Below, piece by piece: positions 7,194-13,049 of a stretch of 13,049 nt of DNA. This stretch comes from Clostridia bacterium (GTDB lineage Bacteria > Bacillota > Clostridia > Christensenellales > Borkfalkiaceae). Position 1 is the first letter of the stretch, and each line of letters starts with the position of its first letter. Location of the stretch: contig JAGBYC010000055.1 in NCBI GenBank assembly GCA_017628935.1, positions 1 through 13,049 of the forward strand, read 5' to 3'. The notes beneath the pieces were generated by a model. It saw only the letters and a list, made by a program, of their open reading frames with translations. It had not been told where the DNA came from and did no database searches. A program made the translations under genes and the position numbers.

Positions 7194-7208
7194 AAATCAA
7201 TATGGCTT
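7185..7208 (-). promoter_or_regulatory. 1:2 hairpin overlapping the leader peptide stop
   Basis: Minus-strand AAGCCATATT (7199-7208, the last codons of the leader peptide) can fold on AATACGGTT (7185-7193) with a 5-base loop: TATT/AATA, CC/GG, one G-U and one A-U pair around a single A-C mismatch. It would sequester antiterminator strand 2 when no ribosome is present and could act as the polymerase pause hairpin. It is weaker than the other two structures. Confidence 0.55.
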
Positions 7209-7253
7209 GAAATAAAAGTATGCGTAATAAAAAAATTTTTGATTGTTAAGCAT
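7197..7253 (-). CDS. Phe/Tyr-rich leader peptide of the aromatic operon
   Basis: An 18-residue ORF, MLNNQKFFYYAYFYFKPY, ending in TGA. Phe occurs at positions 7, 8, 13 and 15 and Tyr at 9, 10, 12, 14 and 18; eight of the nine codons 7-15 are aromatic and there is no Trp. It has an AGGAG site (7263-7267) nine bases before its ATG and starts about 16 nt after the expected transcription start. Position, ribosome site, composition and the following alternative hairpins all fit a regulatory peptide whose translation senses charged tRNA-Phe and tRNA-Tyr. The E. coli pheA leader is Phe-rich only; here the mix matches an operon that makes both products. The peptide itself probably has no other function. 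Confidence 0.88.
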   Translation of the reverse strand: MLNNQKFFYYAYFYFKPY

Positions 7254-7275
7254 AATTTTTTGCTCCTATGGGGGT

Positions 7276-7304
7276 ATTATACTCTTATGAAACACCCTTG
7301 TCAA
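7276..7304 (-). promoter_or_regulatory. Consensus sigma-A promoter of the aromatic operon
   Basis: On the minus strand, -35 TTGACA (7299-7304) and -10 TATAAT (7276-7281) are exact consensus hexamers with an optimal 17-base spacer. Start is expected near 7269. A promoter this strong suits control after initiation, that is, by the attenuator downstream. No obvious operator palindrome overlaps it. Confidence 0.92.
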
Positions 7305-7371
7305 CAATTATTTTGAAAAATAATAAAATTTTAATTATACTTACTTTAACTTACACAAATGTTAAAAATTA

Positions 7372-7400
7372 TTTACAAAATAAATAAAAAATGCTATAAT
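7372..7400 (+). promoter_or_regulatory. Promoter of the leucine-rich repeat gene
   Basis: -35 TTTACA (7372-7377), 17-base spacer, -10 TATAAT (7395-7400) preceded by TGC, an extended -10. Start is expected near 7407, giving a leader of about 36 nt. It is divergent from the aromatic promoter, with the two -35 boxes 67 bases apart. Confidence 0.75.
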
Positions 7401-7442
7401 TAGCGTGTTAAAAATTTTTATAGGTAAATACTATTTTTAATT

Positions 7443-8432
7443 ATGAAACGTTTTTTTATTAAATTATTTTGCTTTATTTTAATAGTATCTTCAGCGCTTA
7501 TTATTGTGCCTAGTTGCGATAAGCCTATTAAATATTCTACTGGGCTTGAATATACTTTAAACGATACCGAAACGGGTTATATTGTTACTAGCCTTGGTGA
7601 ATGTGAAGACGTTGACGTTAATATTCCGTCAACTTATAATAACTTACCCGTAACTGAAATTAGTAGAGGCGCGTTTAAAGATGAAATGAAAATTACAAGC
7701 GTTACGTTGCCTAATTCGGTTACTAATATAGGTGCGTTTGCCTTTATAAACTGCATTAATTTAACAAGCATTACCTTACCTAATAACCTTACTGAAATTT
7801 CAAGGTATTTGTTTAGTGGTTGTAACGCGCTTGAAAGTATAAGTATTCCCGCCACCGTAACCACAATAGGCGATTACGCTTTTAGTAAATGCGCTAAGTT
7901 AACAAGTATTACCCTACCAAACGGATTAACAAGTTTAGGTAAAGCCGTGTTTTCAGAGTGCGAAGGGTTAACTGAAATTACTATCCCTAACACCGTTAAA
8001 AAAATTGAAAACACTACTTTTTATAGATGCTACGCTTTAAAAAGCGTAACTTTATCAAACACGTTAACAAGCATTGGCGATACTGCGTTTTGGCAATGCA
8101 CTAACTTAGAAACAATTACTATTCCTGACAGCGTTGAAAGTATTGGTGGGCTTGCATTTTTTGGTTGCAGTAAACTTAACAACGTTACGATAGGCGCTGG
8201 GGTTGAAAGGTTAATGTTTATGCCGTTTAAAAACTGTAACGCGTTAACAACCATTACTTTTGTAGACCCGTCTAACTGGTATAGAACGACTGATGAAAAA
8301 GACTGTTACTCTAAATTAGGTGGCGAAAAGGTTAATATTACTAACGAACTTAGTAATTTTATTGATTATAACGCTGAGTATTACTGGTTTAAGTCTGGCG
8401 ATATCAATATTGAAGACCCCGACTGGCTTTAA
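7443..8432 (+). CDS. BspA-like leucine-rich repeat lipoprotein
   Basis: 329 residues, predicted to be exported and surface-anchored. Residues 1-24 form a signal peptide (MKR, then a hydrophobic stretch to about 22), ending at Cys25 in VPSC, a slightly irregular lipobox, so lipid attachment is likely but not certain. Residues 84-267 are eight consecutive 23-residue repeats in perfect register, with consensus LTSITLPNxVTxIGxxAFxxC; partial copies flank them (about 61-83 and 268-273). This is the BspA/Treponema pallidum-type LRR (LRR_5 family), known from adhesins and many gut Firmicutes surface proteins; ligand unknown. The C-terminal 55 residues are non-repetitive and rich in acidic and aromatic residues, with no sortase motif. 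The nearest ribosome-site-like AGGTAA is 15 bases before the ATG, farther than usual; the signal peptide supports this start. No terminator hairpin follows, so read-through into the aminotransferase is possible. Confidence 0.85.
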   Translation: MKRFFIKLFCFILIVSSALIIVPSCDKPIKYSTGLEYTLNDTETGYIVTSLGECEDVDVNIPSTYNNLPVTEISRGAFKDEMKITSVTLPNSVTNIGAFAFINCINLTSITLPNNLTEISRYLFSGCNALESISIPATVTTIGDYAFSKCAKLTSITLPNGLTSLGKAVFSECEGLTEITIPNTVKKIENTTFYRCYALKSVTLSNTLTSIGDTAFWQCTNLETITIPDSVESIGGLAFFGCSKLNNVTIGAGVERLMFMPFKNCNALTTITFVDPSNWYRTTDEKDCYSKLGGEKVNITNELSNFIDYNAEYYWFKSGDINIEDPDWL

Positions 8433-8445
8433 TATTTTATAAGGT

Positions 8446-8474
8446 TTGACTTTAATATTCTACTGTGCTATAAT
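8446..8474 (+). promoter_or_regulatory. Promoter of the aminotransferase gene
   Basis: -35 TTGACT (8446-8451), 17-base spacer, -10 TATAAT (8469-8474), with the start expected near 8481. AGGTGA (8493-8498) follows, three bases before the ATG at 8502. The promoter sits in the 69-base gap after the LRR gene. Confidence 0.8.
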
Positions 8475-8501
8475 TTCATTATTAATTATTTTAGGTGAAT
8501 T

Positions 8502-9689
8502 ATGATAAACAAAAAAATGTACGAACTTGGTAGCAACCGTTCGGCTATTCGCGATTTATTTGAATATGGTAAAACGTTAGCAAATAAAATTGGTAAAGAA
8601 AACGTTTTCGACTTTACTCTTGGTAACCCAAGCGTTCCTTGTCCTAACGAAGTTAACGAATATATTGCTAACCTTGTACTTACCGACGCCGTTTCTACAC
8701 ACGGTTATACTTCGGCTCAAGGCGATTTAGCAACGCGTGAGGCAATAGTTAATTACAACGCGCGCCGTTACGGTTTTACACTTGACGCTAACCTTATTTA
8801 TATGACTTGTGGCGCTGCTGCTGCGCTTACTATCGTGTTACGTTCTATTATTAGCAACGAAGGCGAAGAAGTTGTTGCGTTTGCCCCGTACTTTCCTGAA
8901 TATAAAGTATTTGTTGAAAACGCTGGTGGCACGTTAAAAGTTACCCCTGCTGACGAAGTTAATTTTGAAACCAACTTTGATATGCTTAAAAAGATTGTTT
9001 CACCTAAAACTCAAGCAGTTATTATCAACAGCCCTAACAACCCGTCTGGCACTGTTTACAGTGAAGAAACTATTATTAAACTTAGTAAGTTTTTAAATGA
9101 AAAGCAAGCCGAATACGGCCACCCTATTTATCTTTTAGCAGATGAACCTTACCGTGAAATTTTATTTGACGGTGCTACTTGCCCTTTCTTACCTAAATAC
9201 TATGATAATACGATAATTTGCTATTCGTATTCAAAGGCGTTATCACTACCTGGTGAAAGAATTGGTTATATTGCTATTTCGCCTAAGTGCGAAAATGCAA
9301 GCGAACTTTACTACGCCGTTTGTGGTGCAGGTCGTAGCCTTGGTTACGTGTGTGCTCCGTCACTTTTCCAAAAGGTTGTTGCTAAGTATTGCGACGTTAC
9401 TTCTAACCCACAAATTTACAAAGATAACCGTGACGAACTTATTAGTATGCTTACAAGTTTAGGTTTTAGTTGCGTTAACCCTAAAGGTGCGTTTTATTTG
9501 TTTATGAAATCGCCTATTAGCGACGCTAAAGAATTTAGCAACTACGCTAAAACGCTTGGACTTTTACTTGTTCCGTCTGACACGTTTGGAGTTGAAGGTT
9601 ACGTTAGATTAGCAACTTGCGTTTCTAAAGAAACGGTAGTAAATTCTAAACCTGCATTTACTAAGCTTGCAGAAAAATATTTAAAATAA
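8502..9689 (+). CDS. Class I/II PLP-dependent aminotransferase (aspartate/aromatic aminotransferase-like)
   Basis: 395 residues, fold type I aminotransferase. Seen: N-terminal substrate loop TLGNPSVPCP (39-48), Tyr130 of the APYFPEY segment, SPNNPSG (177-183), ADEPYR (213-218, Asp214 for the pyridine nitrogen and Tyr217), YSYSKALSLPGERIGY (241-256) with Lys245 as the PLP Schiff-base lysine and Arg253 for phosphate, and YVRLATCVS with Arg369 as the expected carboxylate-binding arginine. Amino donor and acceptor cannot be read from the sequence; relatives are usually annotated as aspartate aminotransferases. The aromatic operon nearby lacks its final transaminase, so phenylpyruvate or 4-hydroxyphenylpyruvate are plausible acceptors (inference from proximity only; it is on the opposite strand with its own promoter). 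It is followed directly by a strong terminator. Confidence 0.9.
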   Translation: MINKKMYELGSNRSAIRDLFEYGKTLANKIGKENVFDFTLGNPSVPCPNEVNEYIANLVLTDAVSTHGYTSAQGDLATREAIVNYNARRYGFTLDANLIYMTCGAAAALTIVLRSIISNEGEEVVAFAPYFPEYKVFVENAGGTLKVTPADEVNFETNFDMLKKIVSPKTQAVIINSPNNPSGTVYSEETIIKLSKFLNEKQAEYGHPIYLLADEPYREILFDGATCPFLPKYYDNTIICYSYSKALSLPGERIGYIAISPKCENASELYYAVCGAGRSLGYVCAPSLFQKVVAKYCDVTSNPQIYKDNRDELISMLTSLGFSCVNPKGAFYLFMKSPISDAKEFSNYAKTLGLLLVPSDTFGVEGYVRLATCVSKETVVNSKPAFTKLAEKYLK

Positions 9690-9696
9690 AATTAAA

Positions 9697-9726
9697 GCCG
9701 ATGGCGTAATGCCATCGGCCTTTTTT
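9697..9726 (+). terminator. Intrinsic terminator after the aminotransferase
   Basis: A perfect 9-bp stem GCCGATGGC/GCCATCGGC with loop GTAAT, then C and six T. It lies between convergent genes; on the minus strand it is followed by TTTAATTTT, so it may also end the glyA transcript. Confidence 0.93.
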
Positions 9727-9758
9727 ATAAGGTGCGTTCAACTTAGCTTATTATGACG

Positions 9759-10994
9759 TTATTTATATATAGGGAACTTAGCACACATTTTAATAACTTC
9801 TTTAGTTACACGTTCTTTACTTTCTTCAAAATTGAAGGTTACGTCGTAAATAAAGTCGGCTATCTTTTCCATTTCTTCTGCACCAAAACCACGGCTTGTA
9901 ACGGCAGGTGTACCGATACGAACGCCACTTGTAATAAACGGACTTTGTGGGTCGTTAGGAATAGCGTTTTTGTTTAAAGTAATATGCACTTCATCTAAAC
10001 GGCGTTCTAACTCTTTACCAGTTACACCAGTACCTATAAGGTCTACAAGCATAAGGTGATTGTCTGTTCCACCAGATACAAGTTTAAAACCTTTTTTAAT
10101 AAGTGCTTTTGATAAAACTTGCGCGTTGTCGATAATTTTTTGTTGGTAAGCCTTAAATTCAGGAGTTAACGCTTCGCCAAAAGCAACGGCCTTAGCGGCA
10201 ATAATATGCATAAGCGGGCCACCTTGAGTTCCTGGGAAAATGGCTTTATCAATTTGTTTTGCTAAGTCTTCAGTGCATAAAATTAAACCACCACGTGGGC
10301 CACGTAAAGTTTTATGCGTAGTAGACGTAACAACGTGAGCGTAAGGTACTGGGCTTGGGTGTAAACCTGCAGCAACTAAGCCTGCAATATGCGCCATATC
10401 TACCATTAAATACGCACCAACTTCGTCTGCAATTTCTCTAAACTTTTTAAAGTCGATAGTGCGTGGGTATGCGCTTGCGCCTGCTAAAATAAGTTTAGGC
10501 TTGTTTTCTAATGCTAAACGGCGAATTTCTTCATAGTCTAACACTTGGCTATCTAAACTTACTTCGTAAGGAACAATGTTAAAGTATTTACCCGAAATAT
10601 TTACAGGAGAACCGTGTGATAAGTGACCACCGTTTGCAAGCGATAATGAAAGCACGGTGTCGCCTGGTTGTAAAAGTGCAAAAAATACGGCTAAGTTTGC
10701 GTTTGCACCACTATGTGGTTGAACGTTAGCGTGTTCTGCGCCGAATAATTTTTTAGCGCGTTCTCTTGCAATATTTTCAACTTCGTCAACGTAAACGCAA
10801 CCACCGTAATAACGCTTTGCTGGGTAGCCTTCGGCATACTTGTTAGTAAGCACCGTACCTGCCGATAATAAAACGGCTTCGCTAACGATATTTTCTGATG
10901 CGATAAGTTCAATGTTTTCTTGTTGACGTTTAAGTTCTTTTTCAATAGACGCGTAAACTTCAGCGTCAAGTTCTTTTAATTTATCAAAAAACAC
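9759..10994 (-). CDS. glyA: Serine hydroxymethyltransferase
   Basis: PLP enzyme that interconverts serine and glycine with tetrahydrofolate, feeding methylene-THF into one-carbon metabolism; cytosolic. 411 residues (E. coli 417). Motifs: [11 protein letters not shown] (31-41), [10 protein letters not shown] (56-65), QPHSGANAN (92-100), DMAHIAGL (199-206), and [16 protein letters not shown] (221-236) with Lys228 as the PLP lysine. The start is GTG at 10992-10994, supported by AAGGAG (11002-11007) seven bases upstream. The hydrogenase-like gene ends only 23 bases upstream on the same strand, with no terminator or recognisable promoter between, so the two are probably cotranscribed. The convergent terminator at 9697-9726 may serve its 3' end. 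Confidence 0.97.
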   Translation of the reverse strand: MFFDKLKELDAEVYASIEKELKRQQENIELIASENIVSEAVLLSAGTVLTNKYAEGYPAKRYYGGCVYVDEVENIARERAKKLFGAEHANVQPHSGANANLAVFFALLQPGDTVLSLSLANGGHLSHGSPVNISGKYFNIVPYEVSLDSQVLDYEEIRRLALENKPKLILAGASAYPRTIDFKKFREIADEVGAYLMVDMAHIAGLVAAGLHPSPVPYAHVVTSTTHKTLRGPRGGLILCTEDLAKQIDKAIFPGTQGGPLMHIIAAKAVAFGEALTPEFKAYQQKIIDNAQVLSKALIKKGFKLVSGGTDNHLMLVDLIGTGVTGKELERRLDEVHITLNKNAIPNDPQSPFITSGVRIGTPAVTSRGFGAEEMEKIADFIYDVTFNFEESKERVTKEVIKMCAKFPIYK

Positions 10995-11017
10995 AAGTAT
11001 TCTCCTTAAAAATATAA

Positions 11018-12466
11018 TTAATCGTCACAAACTTCTTCAACGGCGTCAAACAACGCGTCTTTAATAAGTTTATCTTTTGAAGTTTTACCAAATTTATCAA
11101 CTACAAGTTTGTCACGCTCGCTATGAGTTAAACAACCTGCACCACCTATGCAACCACCCGTGCAAGCCATACCTTCAATAAAGTTTGCTCCAAGTACGCC
11201 TTTAGACGCTTTTAAAAGGTTAAGTTTGCATTCTTCAATACCACTTGATGAAACGGCTTTAAGTTCAAAATTGCTACCGTTTTCAGTTAAGCCTTGCTTA
11301 ATAGCGTCGGCTAAACCACCACATCTTGCAAAAATTCTACCATAGTACGACGCGCCTTCAAGTTCAGTTTCAGGAAGGGTTGTAATATCAATATCCTTAC
11401 CGTCAAACATTGCTTGTAATTCTTCAAAAGTAATTACTGCGTCAACGTAAGGACGCACGTTTTCTTTCATAAATTCTGCTTTTTTAGCAGTACAAGGGCC
11501 TATAAACACTACCTTTGCGTTAGGGTTGTTATCTTTAATAAATTTAGAAACGAATGCCATTGGCGAAAGTTGAGTTGAAACGTATTTTTTAAGCGCTGGG
11601 AACTGCTTTTCAACGTATGAAACGAATGCAGGACAGCACGAAGAAATAAGTTCGCCCTTTTCAATAAGTTCTTTGCTTTCGTTGTCGGCAACCATATCTG
11701 CGCCTAAAGCGGCTTCAACAACTGATGCAAAGCCTAAATCGTGTATACCCGATACCACTTGGCCAAGTTTAGCGTAAACAAACTGGCTTGAAATCGTAGG
11801 GGCTACTACGGCGTAAACCTTGTAGTTTTGGTTATCGTTACTGCCTTTTAATAGGCGAATAACGTCAACGATATACGACTTATCAGAAATTGCGCCGAAC
11901 GGACATTGATATACGCACGCGCCACAAGAAATACACTTATCGTTTTTAATTAAAGCCGAACCGTCTTCAGCCGTACCGATAGCGCCTACTTTACAAGCGC
12001 GCTCACAAGGGCGTTTACGGTTATGTATAGCAGAATACGGACAAACTTTAGCGCATTTACCACAGTTTACACACTTACTTTTATCAATGTGAGCGTTATG
12101 GTGAGCATCAATAGAAATTGCACCGAACGGGCAAACGTCTTCACAACGGTGAGCCAAACAGCCACGGCAAAGGTCGGTTACTTCGTAGCCACCCATAGGG
12201 CATTCGTCACACGCGATAGAAACAACTTCAATAACGTTAGGGTTAGATTTGTCGCCGCCTATTGCAAGTTTAACTTGTTCGCCTACTATTGCGCGTTCTT
12301 TATAAATACAGCAACGCATAGTTGGTTCTGTGCCTTTAATAATAGTTTTAGGAATATCTAAAATTTTGCTTTCAAGTTCGCCGTTGAATTCAGCGCGCGC
12401 AACTTCGCGTAAAACTTTGTATTTTAAATATTGAACTTTAGTATCAAATTTTTTAATTACTGCCAT
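11018..12466 (-). CDS. [FeFe] hydrogenase, group B-like, with ferredoxin-type clusters
   Basis: 482 residues from the ATG at 12464-12466. N-terminal conserved segment (1-75), then cysteine-rich ferredoxin-like regions: [18 protein letters not shown] (86-103) with [19 protein letters not shown] (131-143), RPCERACK (152-159) and [13 protein letters not shown] (177-189), enough for several [4Fe-4S] clusters. The hydrogenase large-subunit domain (about 215-450) keeps the H-cluster cysteines: SSCCP (C277-C278), GPCTAKKAE (C325), and [12 protein letters not shown] (C435, C439). L1 ends in F rather than the W of classical enzymes, and L2 begins G rather than M. This matches the group B1/B3 type I recall as TIGR04105. 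Likely partner ferredoxin; direction of H2 turnover unknown. An in-frame GTG at 12508 would add 14 residues but coincides with the expected transcription start (about 12510), so the ATG is preferred. HydE/F/G maturases are not in the window. Confidence 0.88.
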   Translation of the reverse strand: MAVIKKFDTKVQYLKYKVLREVARAEFNGELESKILDIPKTIIKGTEPTMRCCIYKERAIVGEQVKLAIGGDKSNPNVIEVVSIACDECPMGGYEVTDLCRGCLAHRCEDVCPFGAISIDAHHNAHIDKSKCVNCGKCAKVCPYSAIHNRKRPCERACKVGAIGTAEDGSALIKNDKCISCGACVYQCPFGAISDKSYIVDVIRLLKGSNDNQNYKVYAVVAPTISSQFVYAKLGQVVSGIHDLGFASVVEAALGADMVADNESKELIEKGELISSCCPAFVSYVEKQFPALKKYVSTQLSPMAFVSKFIKDNNPNAKVVFIGPCTAKKAEFMKENVRPYVDAVITFEELQAMFDGKDIDITTLPETELEGASYYGRIFARCGGLADAIKQGLTENGSNFELKAVSSSGIEECKLNLLKASKGVLGANFIEGMACTGGCIGGAGCLTHSERDKLVVDKFGKTSKDKLIKDALFDAVEEVCDD

Positions 12467-12516
12467 AAAATTCCACTTTTGTATATATTTTAGTTGCTTT
12501 TTTAGCACACCCTTAT

Positions 12517-12545
12517 ATTTTAGTGTAAAATATAAATATTGTCAA
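12517..12545 (-). promoter_or_regulatory. Promoter of the hydrogenase-glyA unit
   Basis: Minus strand -35 TTGACA (12540-12545), 17-base spacer, -10 TAAAAT (12517-12522); start expected near 12510, leaving a leader of about 44 nt to the ATG at 12466. The -35 begins right after the T-run of the preceding terminator. Confidence 0.8.
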
Positions 12546-12582
12546 TTAAAAAGAGTTTACCTTTTCAATTTTGGTAAACTCT
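12546..12582 (-). terminator. Intrinsic terminator after the MATE gene
   Basis: Perfect 10-bp stem AGAGTTTACC/GGTAAACTCT with an 11-base loop; on the minus strand it is followed by TTTTAATT. It lies four bases after the MATE stop codon and separates it from the hydrogenase promoter. Confidence 0.85.
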
Positions 12583-12586
12583 ATTT

Positions 12587-13049
12587 TTATTTAGTTTTAT
12601 TATCTACTAACCTAAATTTTGCAAGACTAACGCTGAAATAGTAAATAGTTACACCAAGCGCGCACGCAAACCAGCCTACTGGGTAACTTAAACCGATAGG
12701 TACGGCACTGTTTGATATAAAGGTTGACATTATAAATAAGTAAAGTTGTCTTACCCCTATAAACCCAAAAAGCATCATAAACATAGGAACTTTCGTGTTT
12801 CCTGCACCCCTTAAAGCCGACATATACGGCTGGTTAAAGCACGATATTAAATAAAACGGAGTAATTGAACGTAAAAACAAGGTTGAATATTCTATAACGC
12901 CTACGTCTTTATTAAATACCCATGAAATTTCAGGCGCAAAAATCATAATAGGTAGCATAAGTAGGCTTGTTATTATAAGCGCTAAAAGTACTGCCGTATT
13001 TGCGCCCTTTCTTGCACGCTTTTCGTCGCCTACGCCAAGGTTTTGACCT
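12587..13049 (-). CDS. MATE family efflux transporter, C-terminal part (5' end off window)
   Basis: 153 residues are readable up to the window edge with the frame open. They begin GQNLGVGDEKRA, the conserved GQNxGAGxxxRA segment at the start of the second half of MATE transporters (Na+ or H+ antiporters that export drugs and metabolites), and include ALRGAGNTKVP, the other conserved C-lobe motif. About four hydrophobic membrane segments follow (near LLALIITSLLMLPIMIF, LFLRSITPFYLISCF, MFMMLFGFIGV and WFACALGVTIYYF). A full protein is about 450 residues, so roughly two thirds is missing. An ATG at 12958 lies inside a membrane segment and is not a real start. Substrate unknown. Confidence 0.9.
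   Translation of the reverse strand, partial: GQNLGVGDEKRARKGANTAVLLALIITSLLMLPIMIFAPEISWVFNKDVGVIEYSTLFLRSITPFYLISCFNQPYMSALRGAGNTKVPMFMMLFGFIGVRQLYLFIMSTFISNSAVPIGLSYPVGWFACALGVTIYYFSVSLAKFRLVDNKTK

Larger units (their letters stand above)
7016..7269 (-). promoter_or_regulatory. Leader RNA of the aromatic operon (Phe/Tyr attenuator)
   Basis: This is the leader transcribed from about 7269 to the tyrA start. In order of transcription it holds an AGGAG site, an 18-codon peptide rich in Phe and Tyr, an overlapping 1:2 hairpin, an antiterminator strand (7180-7193), and a strong intrinsic terminator (7113-7148). About 97 nt follow before tyrA, with two weaker hairpins (AACGG/CCGTT arms at 7084-7088 and 7098-7102, and 7023-7041). 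The layout is that of ribosome-mediated attenuation as in enterobacterial trp, his and pheA leaders. No T-box consensus (TGGNACCGCG) is found. Together with 7270-7442 (two divergent promoters) this accounts for the only gene-free stretch longer than 300 bases. Confidence 0.85.

Noticed and set aside
7016..7304. T-box riboswitch for tyrA control
   Set aside because: The conserved antiterminator bulge TGGNACCGCG and a stem I specifier loop were looked for on the minus strand and not found; the leader is also too short. The coding leader peptide explains the terminator better.
12464..12508. GTG at 12508 as start of the hydrogenase
   Set aside because: It falls on the expected transcription start of the 12517-12545 promoter and has no ribosome site. 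The ATG at 12466 begins the conserved N-terminal segment.
12587..12958. MATE fragment as a complete 123-residue gene
   Set aside because: The frame stays open upstream to the window edge and includes the conserved GQNLG segment; the ATG at 12958 is internal.

Overview
The window is AT-rich, with Shine-Dalgarno sites of the AGGAGG/AGGTGA type and near-consensus sigma-A promoters (17-base spacers in four of five, 16 in the fifth). It also carries a group B-type [FeFe] hydrogenase. Together these suggest an anaerobic low-GC Gram-positive bacterium (Clostridia-like Firmicutes, possibly an uncultured gut or rumen lineage). The taxonomic call is inference; there is no rRNA or other marker here.

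Left part (1-7304, all on the minus strand, so transcription runs from about 7269 down to 1): a compact aromatic amino acid operon in the order tyrA, aroB, aroA, aroC, pheA, aroE-aroK fusion, aroQ. Genes overlap or nearly touch (29, 14 and 4 base overlaps, a 1-base gap and a 14-base gap). The only larger gap is the 66 bases between tyrA and aroB, which hold a second promoter and a palindrome. The set covers DAHP to chorismate (AroB, AroQ, AroE, AroK, AroA, AroC), then the Phe branch (PheA: chorismate mutase plus prephenate dehydratase) and the Tyr branch (TyrA: prephenate dehydrogenase). DAHP synthase is not in the window.

The main discovery is in front of tyrA (7016-7304). A perfect-consensus promoter (TTGACA, 17 bases, TATAAT) drives a leader of about 250 nt. 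The leader encodes an 18-residue peptide, MLNNQKFFYYAYFYFKPY, with its own AGGAG site; 9 of 18 residues are Phe or Tyr and none is Trp. It is followed by mutually exclusive antiterminator and terminator hairpins. This is the architecture of ribosome-mediated transcription attenuation, tuned to the two end products the operon makes. No T-box motif is present.

Middle (7372-9726, plus strand): a divergent gene for a secreted, probably lipid-anchored BspA-like leucine-rich repeat protein with eight exact-length 23-residue repeats. After it comes a class I PLP aminotransferase with its own promoter and a strong terminator. The aminotransferase could supply the final transamination to Phe/Tyr, but its substrate cannot be read from the sequence.

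Right part (9759-13049, minus strand): a group B-type [FeFe] hydrogenase with its own promoter, followed 23 bases downstream by glyA (serine hydroxymethyltransferase, GTG start), probably one transcript. At the right edge is the C-terminal third of a MATE transporter with its terminator. Intergenic spaces other than 7016-7442 are all shorter than 100 bases. No tRNA, rRNA, CRISPR array, insertion sequence or phage gene was seen.
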